This document shows positions 17,209 to 25,951 of a stretch of 51,658 bases of DNA, in pieces. The notes under the pieces were generated by a model. It was not told where the DNA came from, searched no databases, and saw only the letters and a list, made by a program, of their open reading frames with translations. The translations under genes were made by a program, and so were the position numbers. Numbering within the stretch: the first letter of the stretch is position 1; the number at the start of each line of letters is the position of its first letter. The DNA is from an uncultured Bacillota bacterium (GTDB lineage Bacteria > Bacillota > Clostridia > Christensenellales > QAND01). The stretch lies in NCBI GenBank assembly GCA_905208455.1, contig CAJLPK010000005.1:1-51658 (forward strand), written 5' to 3'.

Positions 17209-19049
17209 TGCAAAGCCATTTGGAGGAAAAGGATTATTCGGAAAAAATCAGCCTTTCCCTTTGGAAGCGCCTGTTTGCCTTTGCCCGTCCCTACCGGGGA
17301 TTGATGATCCAGCTCGGCATTGCCGACATTTTCCTGGGCCTTGGCGAAACCATTTTCCCGCTGCTGACCCGTTATGCCATCGATCATTTCATTGGCCAGC
17401 ATACCCTGGACGGCCTGGTTCCTTTTCTCATCGCCTCCCTTTCGCTTGCAGCCCTGCTGGCCTTTTGTGTCTGGCTGTTCATCAAGCAGGCCGGGCGCAT
17501 CGAGCAGGGCATCAGCTATGACATCCGCAAAAAAAGCTTCCATCATTTGCAGCAGCTGAGCTTCTCCTATTACGATCGAACGCCGGTAGGCTATATCATG
17601 GCACGGATGACCAGCGATACCGCACGGCTTTCCGAGACCATCGCCTGGAGCCTGGTGGACATTCTTTGGGCTGTTGCGCGCATGGGCGGGGCGCTCATCG
17701 CCATGCTCTCCCTCAGCCCGCGCATCACGGGGTATGTGCTGCTTGTCATTCCTCCGCTCGGCATTGTTACCGTCTATTTCCAGCGGCGTATTTTCAAAAG
17801 CCAGCGGCAGGTGCGCAAGGCCAATTCCCGTATCACCGGCGCATTGAACGAATCCATCATGGGCGCTGCGACAACAAAATCCCTGGTGCGGGAGGATAAG
17901 AACCTAGAGGAATTTTCCGGGCTTGCCGGGCACATGCGCAAGGTCTCACGCAAGGCCGCCCACCTCAATGCCACCTATCTGCCCCTTGTCATGCTGCTGG
18001 GCAGCATCGGCGGGGCCCTGGCGCTGTGGCGCGGCGGCATCTTACAGCATGAAGGGCTCATTTGGTTCGGCACCATCTCTGCCTTTGCCAGCTATTCGCT
18101 GCAGTTTTTTGACCCCATGCAGCAGCTGGCCCGCATCTTTGGCGAAATGCAAATGGCCCAGGCCTCTGCCGAGCGTGTCTTTACGCTGCTTGATACGCAG
18201 CCGGAAATCGTAGATACCCCCGCTTCGTTGGAAAAAGAAGGGGATGCTTTTGCGCCTAGAAAAGAAAACTGGGCGCCCGTCCGCGGCGAGGTCGTTTTTG
18301 AAGATGTTTCCTTCCGCTATGGCGACGGCCCCCTTGTGCTGGAGCAGTTCAACCTGCATGTGTCGCCCGGGCAAACCGTTGCGCTGGTGGGGCAGACAGG
18401 CAGCGGCAAAAGCACGATTGTCAATCTCCTGTGCCGCTTCTATGAGCCATCCGGCGGCCGTATTCTTTTGGACGGCGTGGATCTCCAAGCCCATTCCCAG
18501 GCCTTTGTTCAATCGCATCTGGGATATGTATTGCAGGCGCCGCATCTGTTTTCCGGCACCATCGCGGATAATATCCGCTACGGCGATCCTACGGCCTCGA
18601 TGGAACAGGTGCGCTGGGCTGCGGAACAGGTTTCCGCCGCCCCGTTTATCGAGCGTTTGCCGGAGGGGTACCAAACCCAGGTCGGCGAAGGAGGCAACCG
18701 GCTCTCCACCGGCCAAAAACAGCTGATCTCCTTTGCGCGCGCCCTGCTGCCCGATCCGCCCCTGTTTGTGCTGGATGAGGCCACCAGCTCCATCGACACT
18801 GAGACAGAGTTACTCATTCAGCAGGCCATTGAACGCACGTTCGTCGGCCGTACTGCCTTTGTCATCGCCCATCGGCTGAGCACCATCCGCCATGCAGACG
18901 TCATTTTGGTGCTGCGGCACGGCAGGCTCATTGAAAAGGGCACGCATGAAGAGCTGATGGCCCGGCACGGCTACTACCGGCGTCTTTATCAAAACCAATT
19001 CATCGCCGACGAGCAGCAGGATCTGCTTTCCGGCGAAAAAAGGCAATAA
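17205..19049 (+). CDS. ABC exporter half-transporter, catalytic-site subunit
   Basis: 614 residues from the ATG at 17205, which overlaps the stop of the previous gene and follows a run of eight G with AAG. Membrane domain about residues 30-330, ATPase domain about 365-600. Walker A is GQTGSGKST and Walker B is FVLDEATSSID with the intact glutamate, but the signature is LSTGQKQ rather than LSGGQ. Combined with the partner's Asp, this gives one competent and one degenerate ATP site, the hallmark of asymmetric heterodimeric exporters. Ends at a bidirectional terminator. Confidence 0.93.
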   Translation: MMQSHLEEKDYSEKISLSLWKRLFAFARPYRGLMIQLGIADIFLGLGETIFPLLTRYAIDHFIGQHTLDGLVPFLIASLSLAALLAFCVWLFIKQAGRIEQGISYDIRKKSFHHLQQLSFSYYDRTPVGYIMARMTSDTARLSETIAWSLVDILWAVARMGGALIAMLSLSPRITGYVLLVIPPLGIVTVYFQRRIFKSQRQVRKANSRITGALNESIMGAATTKSLVREDKNLEEFSGLAGHMRKVSRKAAHLNATYLPLVMLLGSIGGALALWRGGILQHEGLIWFGTISAFASYSLQFFDPMQQLARIFGEMQMAQASAERVFTLLDTQPEIVDTPASLEKEGDAFAPRKENWAPVRGEVVFEDVSFRYGDGPLVLEQFNLHVSPGQTVALVGQTGSGKSTIVNLLCRFYEPSGGRILLDGVDLQAHSQAFVQSHLGYVLQAPHLFSGTIADNIRYGDPTASMEQVRWAAEQVSAAPFIERLPEGYQTQVGEGGNRLSTGQKQLISFARALLPDPPLFVLDEATSSIDTETELLIQQAIERTFVGRTAFVIAHRLSTIRHADVILVLRHGRLIEKGTHEELMARHGYYRRLYQNQFIADEQQDLLSGEKRQ

Positions 19050-19050
19050 A

Positions 19051-19074
19051 AAAAGAGCGGGTTCTCCGCTCTTT
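19051..19074. terminator. Bidirectional terminator
   Basis: AAAAGAGCGG-GTTC-TCCGCTCTTTT between the exporter operon and the convergent hydrolase gene. Confidence 0.88.
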
Positions 19075-19079
19075 TGCTT

Positions 19080-19742
19080 TTAATACTTGGATTCCATCAC
19101 GTAGACCTTCGCTCGTTTCGGAATGGTATATCCATCCAAATGCATCACCGAATCATGGTACATGCTGATGGCATACTCACTTTTCTTCATTTCTTCCAAA
19201 AAGTCCTCTACCGGGGCCAGGTCATAGAGACAGGCTTCTGTCTTATAGTGCATCGGGATCACGATCTTTACATCCAGCGCCTCAACAATGTCAGCCGCCT
19301 GTTTGGCGTCTATGGTGAACAAACCGCCTACCGGGATCATCAATACGTCGATTTTCCCCAGTGCCTCTACCTGTTCTTCGCTAAGCACATGGCCCAAATC
19401 TCCGCAATGGCAAAAGCGCAGGCCATCTGTCTCAATGACGGAAACGAGATTTTCTCCACGCTTTGCCCCGTTCTCATCATCATGATAAGCAGGCACCGTG
19501 TCTATGGCAAACCCTTTGGTTTCAAAATGGCCTGCCTTGTCTATCCTCATATAGCCGGTATTTTGAATGACTGCGGTATTCGCGTGGTCCATATGCCCAT
19601 GAGAACAGATGACAACATCCACATTCTCCAGCCGAGGCTCCTTATACCCCGTATCCTCGCCCTTATAAGGGTCTATCAACAGCTGATGCCCCTCTTCATT
19701 GACCAGGCAAAAGCACGAATGTGCCAACCATTCCAATGTCAT
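19080..19742 (-). CDS. Metallo-beta-lactamase-fold hydrolase, UPF0173-like
   Basis: 220 residues from the ATG at 19742 (MTLEWLAHSCF), which has GGAAAGGGCG upstream; the earlier in-frame start at 19790 lies in the promoter region. Metal-binding motifs are the early His (LAHSCF), CSHGHMDHANT (HxHxDH), HCGDLGHVLS and a late MHYKTEA. Family members are predicted metal-dependent hydrolases of unknown substrate. A TATAAT at 19775-19770 on the minus strand is a likely -10 box. Confidence 0.88.
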   Translation of the reverse strand: MTLEWLAHSCFCLVNEEGHQLLIDPYKGEDTGYKEPRLENVDVVICSHGHMDHANTAVIQNTGYMRIDKAGHFETKGFAIDTVPAYHDDENGAKRGENLVSVIETDGLRFCHCGDLGHVLSEEQVEALGKIDVLMIPVGGLFTIDAKQAADIVEALDVKIVIPMHYKTEACLYDLAPVEDFLEEMKKSEYAISMYHDSVMHLDGYTIPKRAKVYVMESKY

Positions 19743-19829
19743 GTTTTCACGCCCTTTCCTTTTTAGGTTATTATATAGTATAGCACACAATTCCCTAAAA
19801 ATGGAATTCTCGCGCTGCTTTGTCCGGCA

Positions 19830-21182
19830 TCAGTATACAAATGTGCCGTCCTCCGCGTCGATGATCTGCAGGATATCCTCTTCTTGCCCCGTTTCTGCAT
19901 TGATATGCACATAAAATGTATCACCGCCGTTGGTGCCGACAAATTCATAGCACAGCGCCTCCCCCATGTCATCTGTGGGGATCAGGGCTAGCCTGCACGC
20001 CTGGATATCCAAGCGCTGCGCTACGCGCTGCTCCATCGCCGCCTGGTCAATGGTCGTTTCATTGCTCACCTGTCTGTCCGTATGGTACACGATATAGTTA
20101 TTGGCGTCCATGCCCACGATGCGACCGGATTCTACCTCGATCCAAATCTTGACCAAATCCGGATACAAATATACTTCATTTTGCACAGGCAGCATATTCA
20201 ATACTGCCATGCCGTTGTAATATTGCGCATAAGCGCCCCGCATTTCCGGATACCCTCTTTGCTGAAGGTACTGTGCCGCCGTTTCCTCCAGCGCAGACAG
20301 CTGCTCGTCCGAGGAGCGCACAGTCTCTTCGCCCGCGCTGTTCGGCAGCGCCTGGTACAATAGGCCGTCCCGTTTGGTCACGCTGACATCCAGCACTAGC
20401 CCATCCTCCATTGTACACTGGAATTCATAGGTCGGGATCAGTCCCTCTGCCTGCTCGCCCGTTTGTTCATAGTTGCCGGGAAAAAAGCGCTTTGCCGTCT
20501 CCAAGGCCTGCGCTGCGCTGACCTCCGGCCCCTGCGCGTTTTTGGGCTGGATATTCTCCGCCTTTTCTGAAAAAGCGCCGTCATAGATCAATCTTGGGCG
20601 CTGCTGCATGCTTTCCATCACCTTGCTCGCATTTTCGCCGCTTCCGTTGAGCATGTCAAGCTGCTTGGCCGGGTCGTCTATGTCCCAGCGGATGCCCTGT
20701 GCCCGCCGCTGGTCCAATAGCTTTGACAGCTCATTGCTCTGCTCTTCCATGGTTTTGAGCGTATCGTATTCTTCCTGGGTGATGTCCGTGCCCTGTTCTA
20801 TCTTTTGGGACAGCAGGTAGCAATAATCCCCTAGCTCATTGACAAAGGTCAACAGCGGCTCGCTGACATCCTCCGGCAGGGGCAGGGTGGACAGCGCACC
20901 CTGTGTTTCCCCTGCCAGCCGCCACAGGCCGCCCAGCAACAGGGCCTGCTGTGCCTGTGAAGTGCTGACCCTTAGCTTGGCCAGTTCCGCTCCCATATTG
21001 GAAACATTGCCGGAGATCTCTCCCAGCGCCTGGTCATACGTGTTGTTCAGCTGCTGGGCATAGGCGTTCTTTCTCCCCAAGCTTTGTGTCAGGAACATCG
21101 CCAATACCACCGCAATGATCAAGATCGCCGCTGCGATTAGGCGCCAAATTTTTGCTTGTGTCCATGTATGCTTTGTCTGCAT
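19830..21182 (-). CDS. ypeB: Germination protein YpeB
   Basis: 450 residues. One N-terminal membrane segment (about 12-32) is followed by a coiled-coil-like region and PepSY-type repeats in the second half (EVYLYPDLVKIWIEVESGRIVGMDANNYIVYHTDR). YpeB sits in the spore inner membrane and cortex region and is needed with SleB for cortex breakdown at germination. I choose the ATG at 21182, since GAGGGAG lies 6 bases upstream; an ATG overlapping the sleB stop (21197) is also possible. It directly follows sleB, the usual pairing, and in spores is expected under SigG control. Confidence 0.94.
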   Translation of the reverse strand: MQTKHTWTQAKIWRLIAAAILIIAVVLAMFLTQSLGRKNAYAQQLNNTYDQALGEISGNVSNMGAELAKLRVSTSQAQQALLLGGLWRLAGETQGALSTLPLPEDVSEPLLTFVNELGDYCYLLSQKIEQGTDITQEEYDTLKTMEEQSNELSKLLDQRRAQGIRWDIDDPAKQLDMLNGSGENASKVMESMQQRPRLIYDGAFSEKAENIQPKNAQGPEVSAAQALETAKRFFPGNYEQTGEQAEGLIPTYEFQCTMEDGLVLDVSVTKRDGLLYQALPNSAGEETVRSSDEQLSALEETAAQYLQQRGYPEMRGAYAQYYNGMAVLNMLPVQNEVYLYPDLVKIWIEVESGRIVGMDANNYIVYHTDRQVSNETTIDQAAMEQRVAQRLDIQACRLALIPTDDMGEALCYEFVGTNGGDTFYVHINAETGQEEDILQIIDAEDGTFVY

Positions 21183-21193
21183 GGCATTCTCCC

Positions 21194-21898
21194 TCATTTG
21201 CAAAATACGTGCTGCCCGATGGTCAGCAGGATGGGGCGCTGCTTGATCCATTCATTGGTCGCGGTCTTCGGATTGTAATAATACAAGCATCCCTTTGTAG
21301 GGTCGTAACCGTTAAGCGCATCCTTGGCTGCGCGGTAAGCTTCGCTGTCCGGCGTAAGGTTGAACTGCCCGTCCGCCACTGCGTCAAATGCCCCCGGCTG
21401 GTAAATAACGCCTGAGATAGAATTGGGAAATTCCGCGCTTTTTACTCGGTTCAAAATCACCGCCGCCACTGCTACCTTCCCCTTGTACGGCTCTCCCCGA
21501 GCCTCGCCATGGATGGCCCTTGCCAGCAAGGTTACATCTGCTTGGTTCTGTGAAGGCGAGCTGCTTCCGCTGCTCCCGCTGCTTTCCAGCTGTATCCCCA
21601 GCTTGGCCGCGGTGGCAGGGCCGATGATGCCGTCAGAGGTCAGGCCGTTTTTGCTTTGAAAGTATTTGACAGCCTTTTCCGTACCGCTGCCGAATATGCC
21701 GTCTACGCTGCCGTCATAGTAGCCCCAGTTTTTTAATTTTTGCTGTACGGTTTTTACCAGCGGGCCCTGCGACCCTTTTTTCAAATTCACCGTTGCCGCC
21801 AGTGCCGCCTGCTGGTTTGGGAACATCAGCGTCAGCATTGTGCTCAGCGCGATGACCAGCCCTAATAGCTTTGCCGGCGCGTGCTTTGTATGCTCCAT
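21194..21898 (-). CDS. sleB: Spore cortex-lytic enzyme SleB
   Basis: 234 residues: signal peptide (about 1-35, cleavage after ALAA), a peptidoglycan-binding domain (about 40-98, VKTVQQKLKNWGYYDG, GIIGPATAAKLG), a Ser-rich linker, and a Hydrolase_2 catalytic domain. The catalytic glutamate is in LLARAIHGEARGE. SleB is a lytic transglycosylase acting on muramic-lactam-containing cortex. The ribosome site is AAAGGAGG. It lies 14 bases after spoIIR and just before ypeB. Confidence 0.96.
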   Translation of the reverse strand: MEHTKHAPAKLLGLVIALSTMLTLMFPNQQAALAATVNLKKGSQGPLVKTVQQKLKNWGYYDGSVDGIFGSGTEKAVKYFQSKNGLTSDGIIGPATAAKLGIQLESSGSSGSSSPSQNQADVTLLARAIHGEARGEPYKGKVAVAAVILNRVKSAEFPNSISGVIYQPGAFDAVADGQFNLTPDSEAYRAAKDALNGYDPTKGCLYYYNPKTATNEWIKQRPILLTIGQHVFCK

Positions 21899-21912
21899 AT
21901 TGCATTCCTCCT

Positions 21913-22416
21913 TTATTCAAACAGCCCTGCTAAAAACGATTCGTACTCTACGCCATCGGAGGGCTGCCAATCTTCCTCTGTCTGTATAGGCTCCAATAAG
22001 CATAATGGCGGAAACAGGACGCACCACCAGTTTTGGCCCTCTGCCTGTCCCAGCTTGATGCGCAGCGCTCGGTACTCGCCTGCGGGAAATAAAACGCCGC
22101 CATAGGTTTTATCCGGAAACGCAAAGGTGCCAATCTCCGCCGTTGCCCGATAAGGGAACCCCTCTTCCTCCAGTACGCCGTTTGCCGTCTCTATCAATTC
22201 CTCCAGATGCTGGGAGGCGTATTGCTCCGCTTCCTGGCTTGTCTGCGCCCCATCCATATCCCCCATCTCTTCAATGACAGCATCCCGAACTGCCAGTTTT
22301 ACGGCCTGGTCCGCTTCGCCATCGCTATCCGCGATCACATGAAGGCGGAATACCGGCGGCACGCCCTGGGCCGTAGCCAAACTCAATGCAATCAAAAATG
22401 CAATCCATCGTTTCAT
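21913..22416 (-). CDS. spoIIR: Stage II sporulation protein R
   Basis: 167 residues with an N-terminal signal peptide. Diagnostic SpoIIR segments are FRLHVIADSDGEADQ, FPAGEYRALRI and WWCVLFPPLC. SpoIIR is made in the forespore under SigF, secreted into the intermembrane space, and triggers SpoIIGA to process pro-SigE in the mother cell. Here it is the first gene of a tight cluster with sleB and ypeB. Confidence 0.95.
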   Translation of the reverse strand: MKRWIAFLIALSLATAQGVPPVFRLHVIADSDGEADQAVKLAVRDAVIEEMGDMDGAQTSQEAEQYASQHLEELIETANGVLEEEGFPYRATAEIGTFAFPDKTYGGVLFPAGEYRALRIKLGQAEGQNWWCVLFPPLCLLEPIQTEEDWQPSDGVEYESFLAGLFE

Positions 22417-22486
22417 TGTCAGCGCCTCGTTTTCCCTTGAAGTTATGTATCCAAAGTTTGTCCATTTTGGATTTTTTTAACCGCAC

Positions 22487-22514
22487 TTGCGAAAAAAAAT
22501 GGGTCTGATACAAT
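22487..22514 (+). promoter_or_regulatory. ispE promoter
   Basis: TTGCGA at 22487-22492, a 16-base spacer and TACAAT at 22509-22514, followed by AAAAGGAG before the ispE start. Confidence 0.6.
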
Positions 22515-22551
22515 AAAATTACAAAAGATTCGGAAAAGGAGTCGTTGTGTT

Positions 22552-23394
22552 TTGATCTCTGTGCGTTCTACCGCCAAGCTCAACCTTACGCTGAAAATTA
22601 CCGGCGTCCGTTCGGACGGGTATCATCTTTTGGATTCCTTGTTTTGCAGTATTGACCTGCACGACCGGCTCAGCATTCTTCCCGGCCAGGACGCATGCTC
22701 AACGGTATGCACGCCGGAGCAGCCCATTGCCGATAACCTTGCTACGCGCGCAGCGTCCCTTTTTTACCAGGTGGCGGGCATCCCTGGCGGATGCCGCATC
22801 CATCTGGATAAGCGCATTCCCATGGAGGCCGGCCTTGGTGGGGGCAGCGGGGATGCTGCCGCCGTGCTGAAGGCACTGAATGAGCACTTTGGCCATCCCT
22901 TTTCCGAGGAGGCGCTCTCCGCGCTTGCCTTGCAGCTGGGCGCTGACATCCCCTTTGCGCTCAAGGGCGGCCTGGCCCGTGTGACGGGGATCGGAGAAAC
23001 GCATGCACACCTTCATATGCGGCGTTCCTTCAGCTTTGTCATTGCAAAGCCTGCTCAGGGGTTGTCCACCCAGCAGATGTATGCCCATTACGACGCGGCG
23101 CCGTCCAAGCTGCCCATTGACAATCCCTCCTTTTATCGTGCGCTTTTGGCGCTGGATGGCGCCGCTATGCGCGCCTGCGGCGGCAACGACCTGCAGCCCG
23201 CAGCGGAAAGGCAGCTCCCCATCATCGCACAGCTTCAGGAAAGGCTCTACCAAAGCGGCGCGCTGTATGCTGCCATGACAGGCAGCGGCTCTGCCGTGTT
23301 CGGCCTTTTCCCCTCCTATGAACAGGCCCAGGCGGCCCAGGCATCTCTTTGTTCTCTTGTGCCTTATTGTGTATGCTGCCAATCGCTGGTATAA
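22552..23394 (+). CDS. ispE: 4-diphosphocytidyl-2-C-methyl-D-erythritol kinase
   Basis: 280 residues of the GHMP kinase family; it carries out the ATP-dependent fourth step of the MEP isoprenoid pathway. The N-terminus AKLNLTLKITGVRSDGYHLL and the ATP loop PMEAGLGGGSGDAAA are diagnostic, and MTGSGSAVFGLF is the third GHMP motif. The start is TTG with GGAG 11 bases upstream. In Bacillus ispE ends the yabE-ksgA-yabG-veg-sspF-ispE cluster; here its neighbours in that cluster lie beyond the inserted element. Confidence 0.95.
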   Translation: MISVRSTAKLNLTLKITGVRSDGYHLLDSLFCSIDLHDRLSILPGQDACSTVCTPEQPIADNLATRAASLFYQVAGIPGGCRIHLDKRIPMEAGLGGGSGDAAAVLKALNEHFGHPFSEEALSALALQLGADIPFALKGGLARVTGIGETHAHLHMRRSFSFVIAKPAQGLSTQQMYAHYDAAPSKLPIDNPSFYRALLALDGAAMRACGGNDLQPAAERQLPIIAQLQERLYQSGALYAAMTGSGSAVFGLFPSYEQAQAAQASLCSLVPYCVCCQSLV

Positions 23395-23410
23395 GCTGCA
23401 AAATAAAAAA

Positions 23411-23426
23411 AGCGGCAAGCGCAAAG
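23411..23426. other. Left attachment site (attL) with split terminator half
   Basis: AAAAAAA-AGCGGCAAGC is the left half of the ispE terminator stem. It is followed by the 6-base repeat GCAAAG (23421-23426), which recurs at 30249-30254. The boundary is inferred from the reconstructed empty site, not from a second genome. Confidence 0.8.
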
Positions 23427-23456
23427 GCGCACACCCACAAGGAAGTAATGTATCTT

Positions 23457-23500
23457 GCAGGGCAGCATGGCAAATTGCTATGCTGTCCTGCTTTTTCTTT
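23457..23500 (+). terminator. Strong hairpin at the left end of the element
   Basis: A 17-base stem with two mismatches (23457-23473 against 23475-23491) is followed by TTTTTCTTT on the plus strand. It overlaps the 3' end of the recombinase gene. As a plus-strand terminator it would block host transcription from ispE entering the element. Confidence 0.7.
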
Positions 23501-25122
23501 CTCGTTCAATGGTCTGCGCGTCCTCGTCCTGTTTCAGTTCCCCGACGAAGTTCCAGATAATCTGGATTTTCTGCCGCCGGTGGCCGCTGGACTTGTCCGG
23601 AGCATGGACGATAATCTTCTTCACAAACTCGTTGACAATCGTAGACGTGAGTTCGGTAATGCCTATATACTTCCGAATAACGACCGCGAAACTGTCAAAA
23701 TCTGCTTTGTCCTGCTCGTAGGCGCTTACCATTTCCCGGTCTGCCTTAACCTTATCCGTCAGTTCTTTCTGTTCCGCTTCATACTCGGCAGATAACTTCA
23801 AAAACCGTTCGTGAGAGATTGTGCCGGATATATCGTCCTCATAGATACGCTTAAAAATCCGGTCAAGTTCCGCAATCCGCTTTTCGGCTTGGGCGATTTC
23901 CCGCTTGCGCTTTTTTGTCGCCTTTTCCGCTTCTTCAAACCGCTGCTCATACACCGCCTTTTGAAAACTCATAATATCCTCAAAAAAACATGGCGGTTAC
24001 ATCGAATATCCGGCGCAGCACAAACCGTTTCAGCGTTTCCTCGCGGATAAAGTGCATAGAGCAATCCCCTGTATTGCTCTTGTACCTCGCACAGCGGTAA
24101 CAATCCTGCTCCGGGGTCATGTTCTTGCCCGTAGCGAAATGCAGTTTGCTGCCGCAGTCGGCGCAGTACAATAGCCCGGAGAACAGTCCTTGCCGTTCTG
24201 CCTGTTTGGCAGGGCGGCGTTTGTTTGCCCGTAGTTCCTGCACGCGCCCAAATACATTGCTGTCAACAATAGCGGGTTGCGTGTCGGGGAAAATACGGTA
24301 ATTTTCCGGGGCATTTTGCAGACGCTTTTTCAGTTTGTGGGACTTGGAGTAGGTTTTGAAGTTCACCGTACACCCCATATATTCGGGGCGCTCCAATATT
24401 CCAGCAATAGATTTTGGATCCCATTGATAGAAGTTTTCCGGCATAGACTTCCCGTCTCGCTTTGCGTAGTACGCCTTGACGGTCAAAACTTTGTCAGCGG
24501 TCAACGCCTTTGCAATCTGCATCGGCCCTTTTCCAGCAATGCACAAATCGAAAATCCGCTTTACTACCTCGGCGGCTTCCTCGTCCACAATCCACTTCTT
24601 TTTGTCGCTTGGGTCTTTCACATACCCATAGGGCGGGTTGCTGCAAAGATGTTCCCCGGCGTTGCCCTTTGCCCGCATGACGGCGCGGATTTTCTTGCTG
24701 GTGTCGCGGGCATAGAAATCGTTGAACAGATTACGAAAAGGGGTAAAATCGTTGTCGCCTTTGTCGCTGTCCACGTTGTCATTGATTGCGATATAGCGAA
24801 TATCACGCTCCACAAAGAAACTCTCGGTATAGTAGCCAACTTTCAGATAATCCCGCCCCATGCGGGACATATCCTTGACGATAACCGTCTTGACTTTTCC
24901 CACTTCCGCAAGGCGTATCATCTCATTCCAGCCGGGTCTGTCGAAAGTTACCCCGGAAACACCGTCGTCAATAAAAAAGGTTGGGTTGGGGAAACCGTTG
25001 TCTGTTGCGTACTTCAAAAGGATTTTCTTTTGGTTGGCTATACTGTTGCTCTCACCGTCCAAAGCGTCCTCTTGGGAAAGTCTTGCATACAAAGCGGTGA
25101 TGTTGTCGGGATATGTATTCAT
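23478..25122 (-). pseudogene. Large serine recombinase (TnpX/TndX type), frameshifted
   Basis: Two reading frames together give a full-length site-specific recombinase of about 548 residues. The first (25122-23980) holds the resolvase domain with the catalytic serine in YARLSQEDA, the conserved SRMGRDYL, the recombinase domain and a zinc ribbon (CADCGS...CYRCARY). The second (23972-23478) holds the coiled-coil C-terminal part used to pair integration sites. They are separated by one extra T in a run of seven T on the minus strand (23982-23988); with six T the frame reads on as TAMFFEDIMSFQK. The cause may be a true null mutation, a sequencing error or slippage. The ATG is preceded by GGAGG inside the end of tnpW. 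Confidence 0.92.
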
Positions 25123-25125
25123 GGT

Positions 25126-25383
25126 TCATTCCTCCTGTAATGAACGCCCGACAAACAGGTTGCTATTGCTATTATAACGCTCCTTGCTTTTCTTGTCAGT
25201 AGGCGTTTTCACGGTTTCCGATTTGATAAGGCGCGTCATCTTGTCATAGAGCGGTTCGGAGCCGCCGCAGGAAGTTTCAATTTCAAAGACCGTACCGCCG
25301 ATTTTGTAGCAGACGGTTTCATTTAGAGGGTTGCCCTTTTTCGGCAGTAAATCATTGTGTTCCTTTTTTTGTTTCTTTTCCAT
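25126..25383 (-). CDS. tnpW: Transposon-encoded protein TnpW-like
   Basis: About 85 residues from MEKKQKKE. The segment NPLNETVCYKIGGTVFEIET and the following SEPLYDKMTRLIK match the small TnpW proteins found next to TnpX-type recombinases. Their function is not established. The stop is 3 bases before the recombinase ATG, so the two are coupled. I recall the family rather than having searched it. Confidence 0.75.
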   Translation of the reverse strand: MEKKQKKEHNDLLPKKGNPLNETVCYKIGGTVFEIETSCGGSEPLYDKMTRLIKSETVKTPTDKKSKERYNSNSNLFVGRSLQEE

Positions 25384-25674
25384 TCCTTTCCCGTCCTTTC
25401 CTTGTTTTGAGTAGGGAGCAAGCACAGCAAATGAGTACCCATTTGTCGCTTGCTACTTCCGCAGCAAGCATAGGAAAGGGGTACCCTTTCCGTAAAATGC
25501 ACCGCATTTTCTCTTGTTAGGATAGTCCAAACCCTTGTGTATCCTCTCATTCAATATCCCGTCCGACAAGCGGCATTTGTTGCACTTTGCCCCTAACTAT
25601 ATACAACGCTGCACTTTTGATTTTGCCAAAGCGACGAGAGAGTTTTTCAAAATAGAGCGAAACACATATGCAAA
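25384..25674 (-). other. Structured leader upstream of tnpW-recombinase
   Basis: No gene seen. Several small inverted repeats crowd 25418-25510: GCAAGC (25418) and AGCAAGC (25463) can each pair with the same GCTTGC (25448-25453), so the two hairpins exclude each other. Further stems are CAAATG/CATTTG inside the first, GGAAAGG/CCTTTCC (25473-25491) and AAAATGC/GCATTTT (25494-25510). Such alternatives would suit an attenuator or a DNA-binding site controlling the recombinase operon. Confidence 0.5.
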
Positions 25675-25703
25675 TTGATATACTTCCGCAAATGTGCTAT
25701 AAT
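25675..25703 (+). promoter_or_regulatory. Promoter of the HTH-OLD nuclease operon
   Basis: TTGATA at 25675-25680, a 17-base spacer and TATAAT at 25698-25703, about 36 bases before the HTH start codon. Confidence 0.8.
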
Positions 25704-25738
25704 TAATTTAACAAATTGCATTTGTGAGGGCAGTTGCT

Positions 25739-25951
25739 ATGAATATTATGACGACGGAGCAAGCAGGCAAACTATGGGGTGTTACGCCCCGGCGGGTATC
25801 TGAATTATGTCGGAACGGTCGAATAAAAGGTGCCTATAAAATTGGTACGTCATGGGTTATGCCTGCCAATACGGAAAAACCGAAAGACAAGAGAGTTACA
25901 AACGGAATTTGGATTGGATATAAGCGCAGAGATAAGGAGGGGCAAAAGTGA
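25739..25951 (+). CDS. Small helix-turn-helix DNA-binding protein
   Basis: 70 residues from the ATG at 25739, with GAGGG 8 bases upstream. An excisionase/MerR-like HTH fills the N-terminal half (TTEQAGKLWGVTPRRVSELC, then GRIKGAYKIGTSWVMP). Proteins of this kind often precede toxin or defence genes in Clostridia and probably repress their own operon. The stop overlaps the start of the nuclease gene (GTGA), so the two are coupled. Function in this element is inferred. Confidence 0.8.
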   Translation: MNIMTTEQAGKLWGVTPRRVSELCRNGRIKGAYKIGTSWVMPANTEKPKDKRVTNGIWIGYKRRDKEGQK

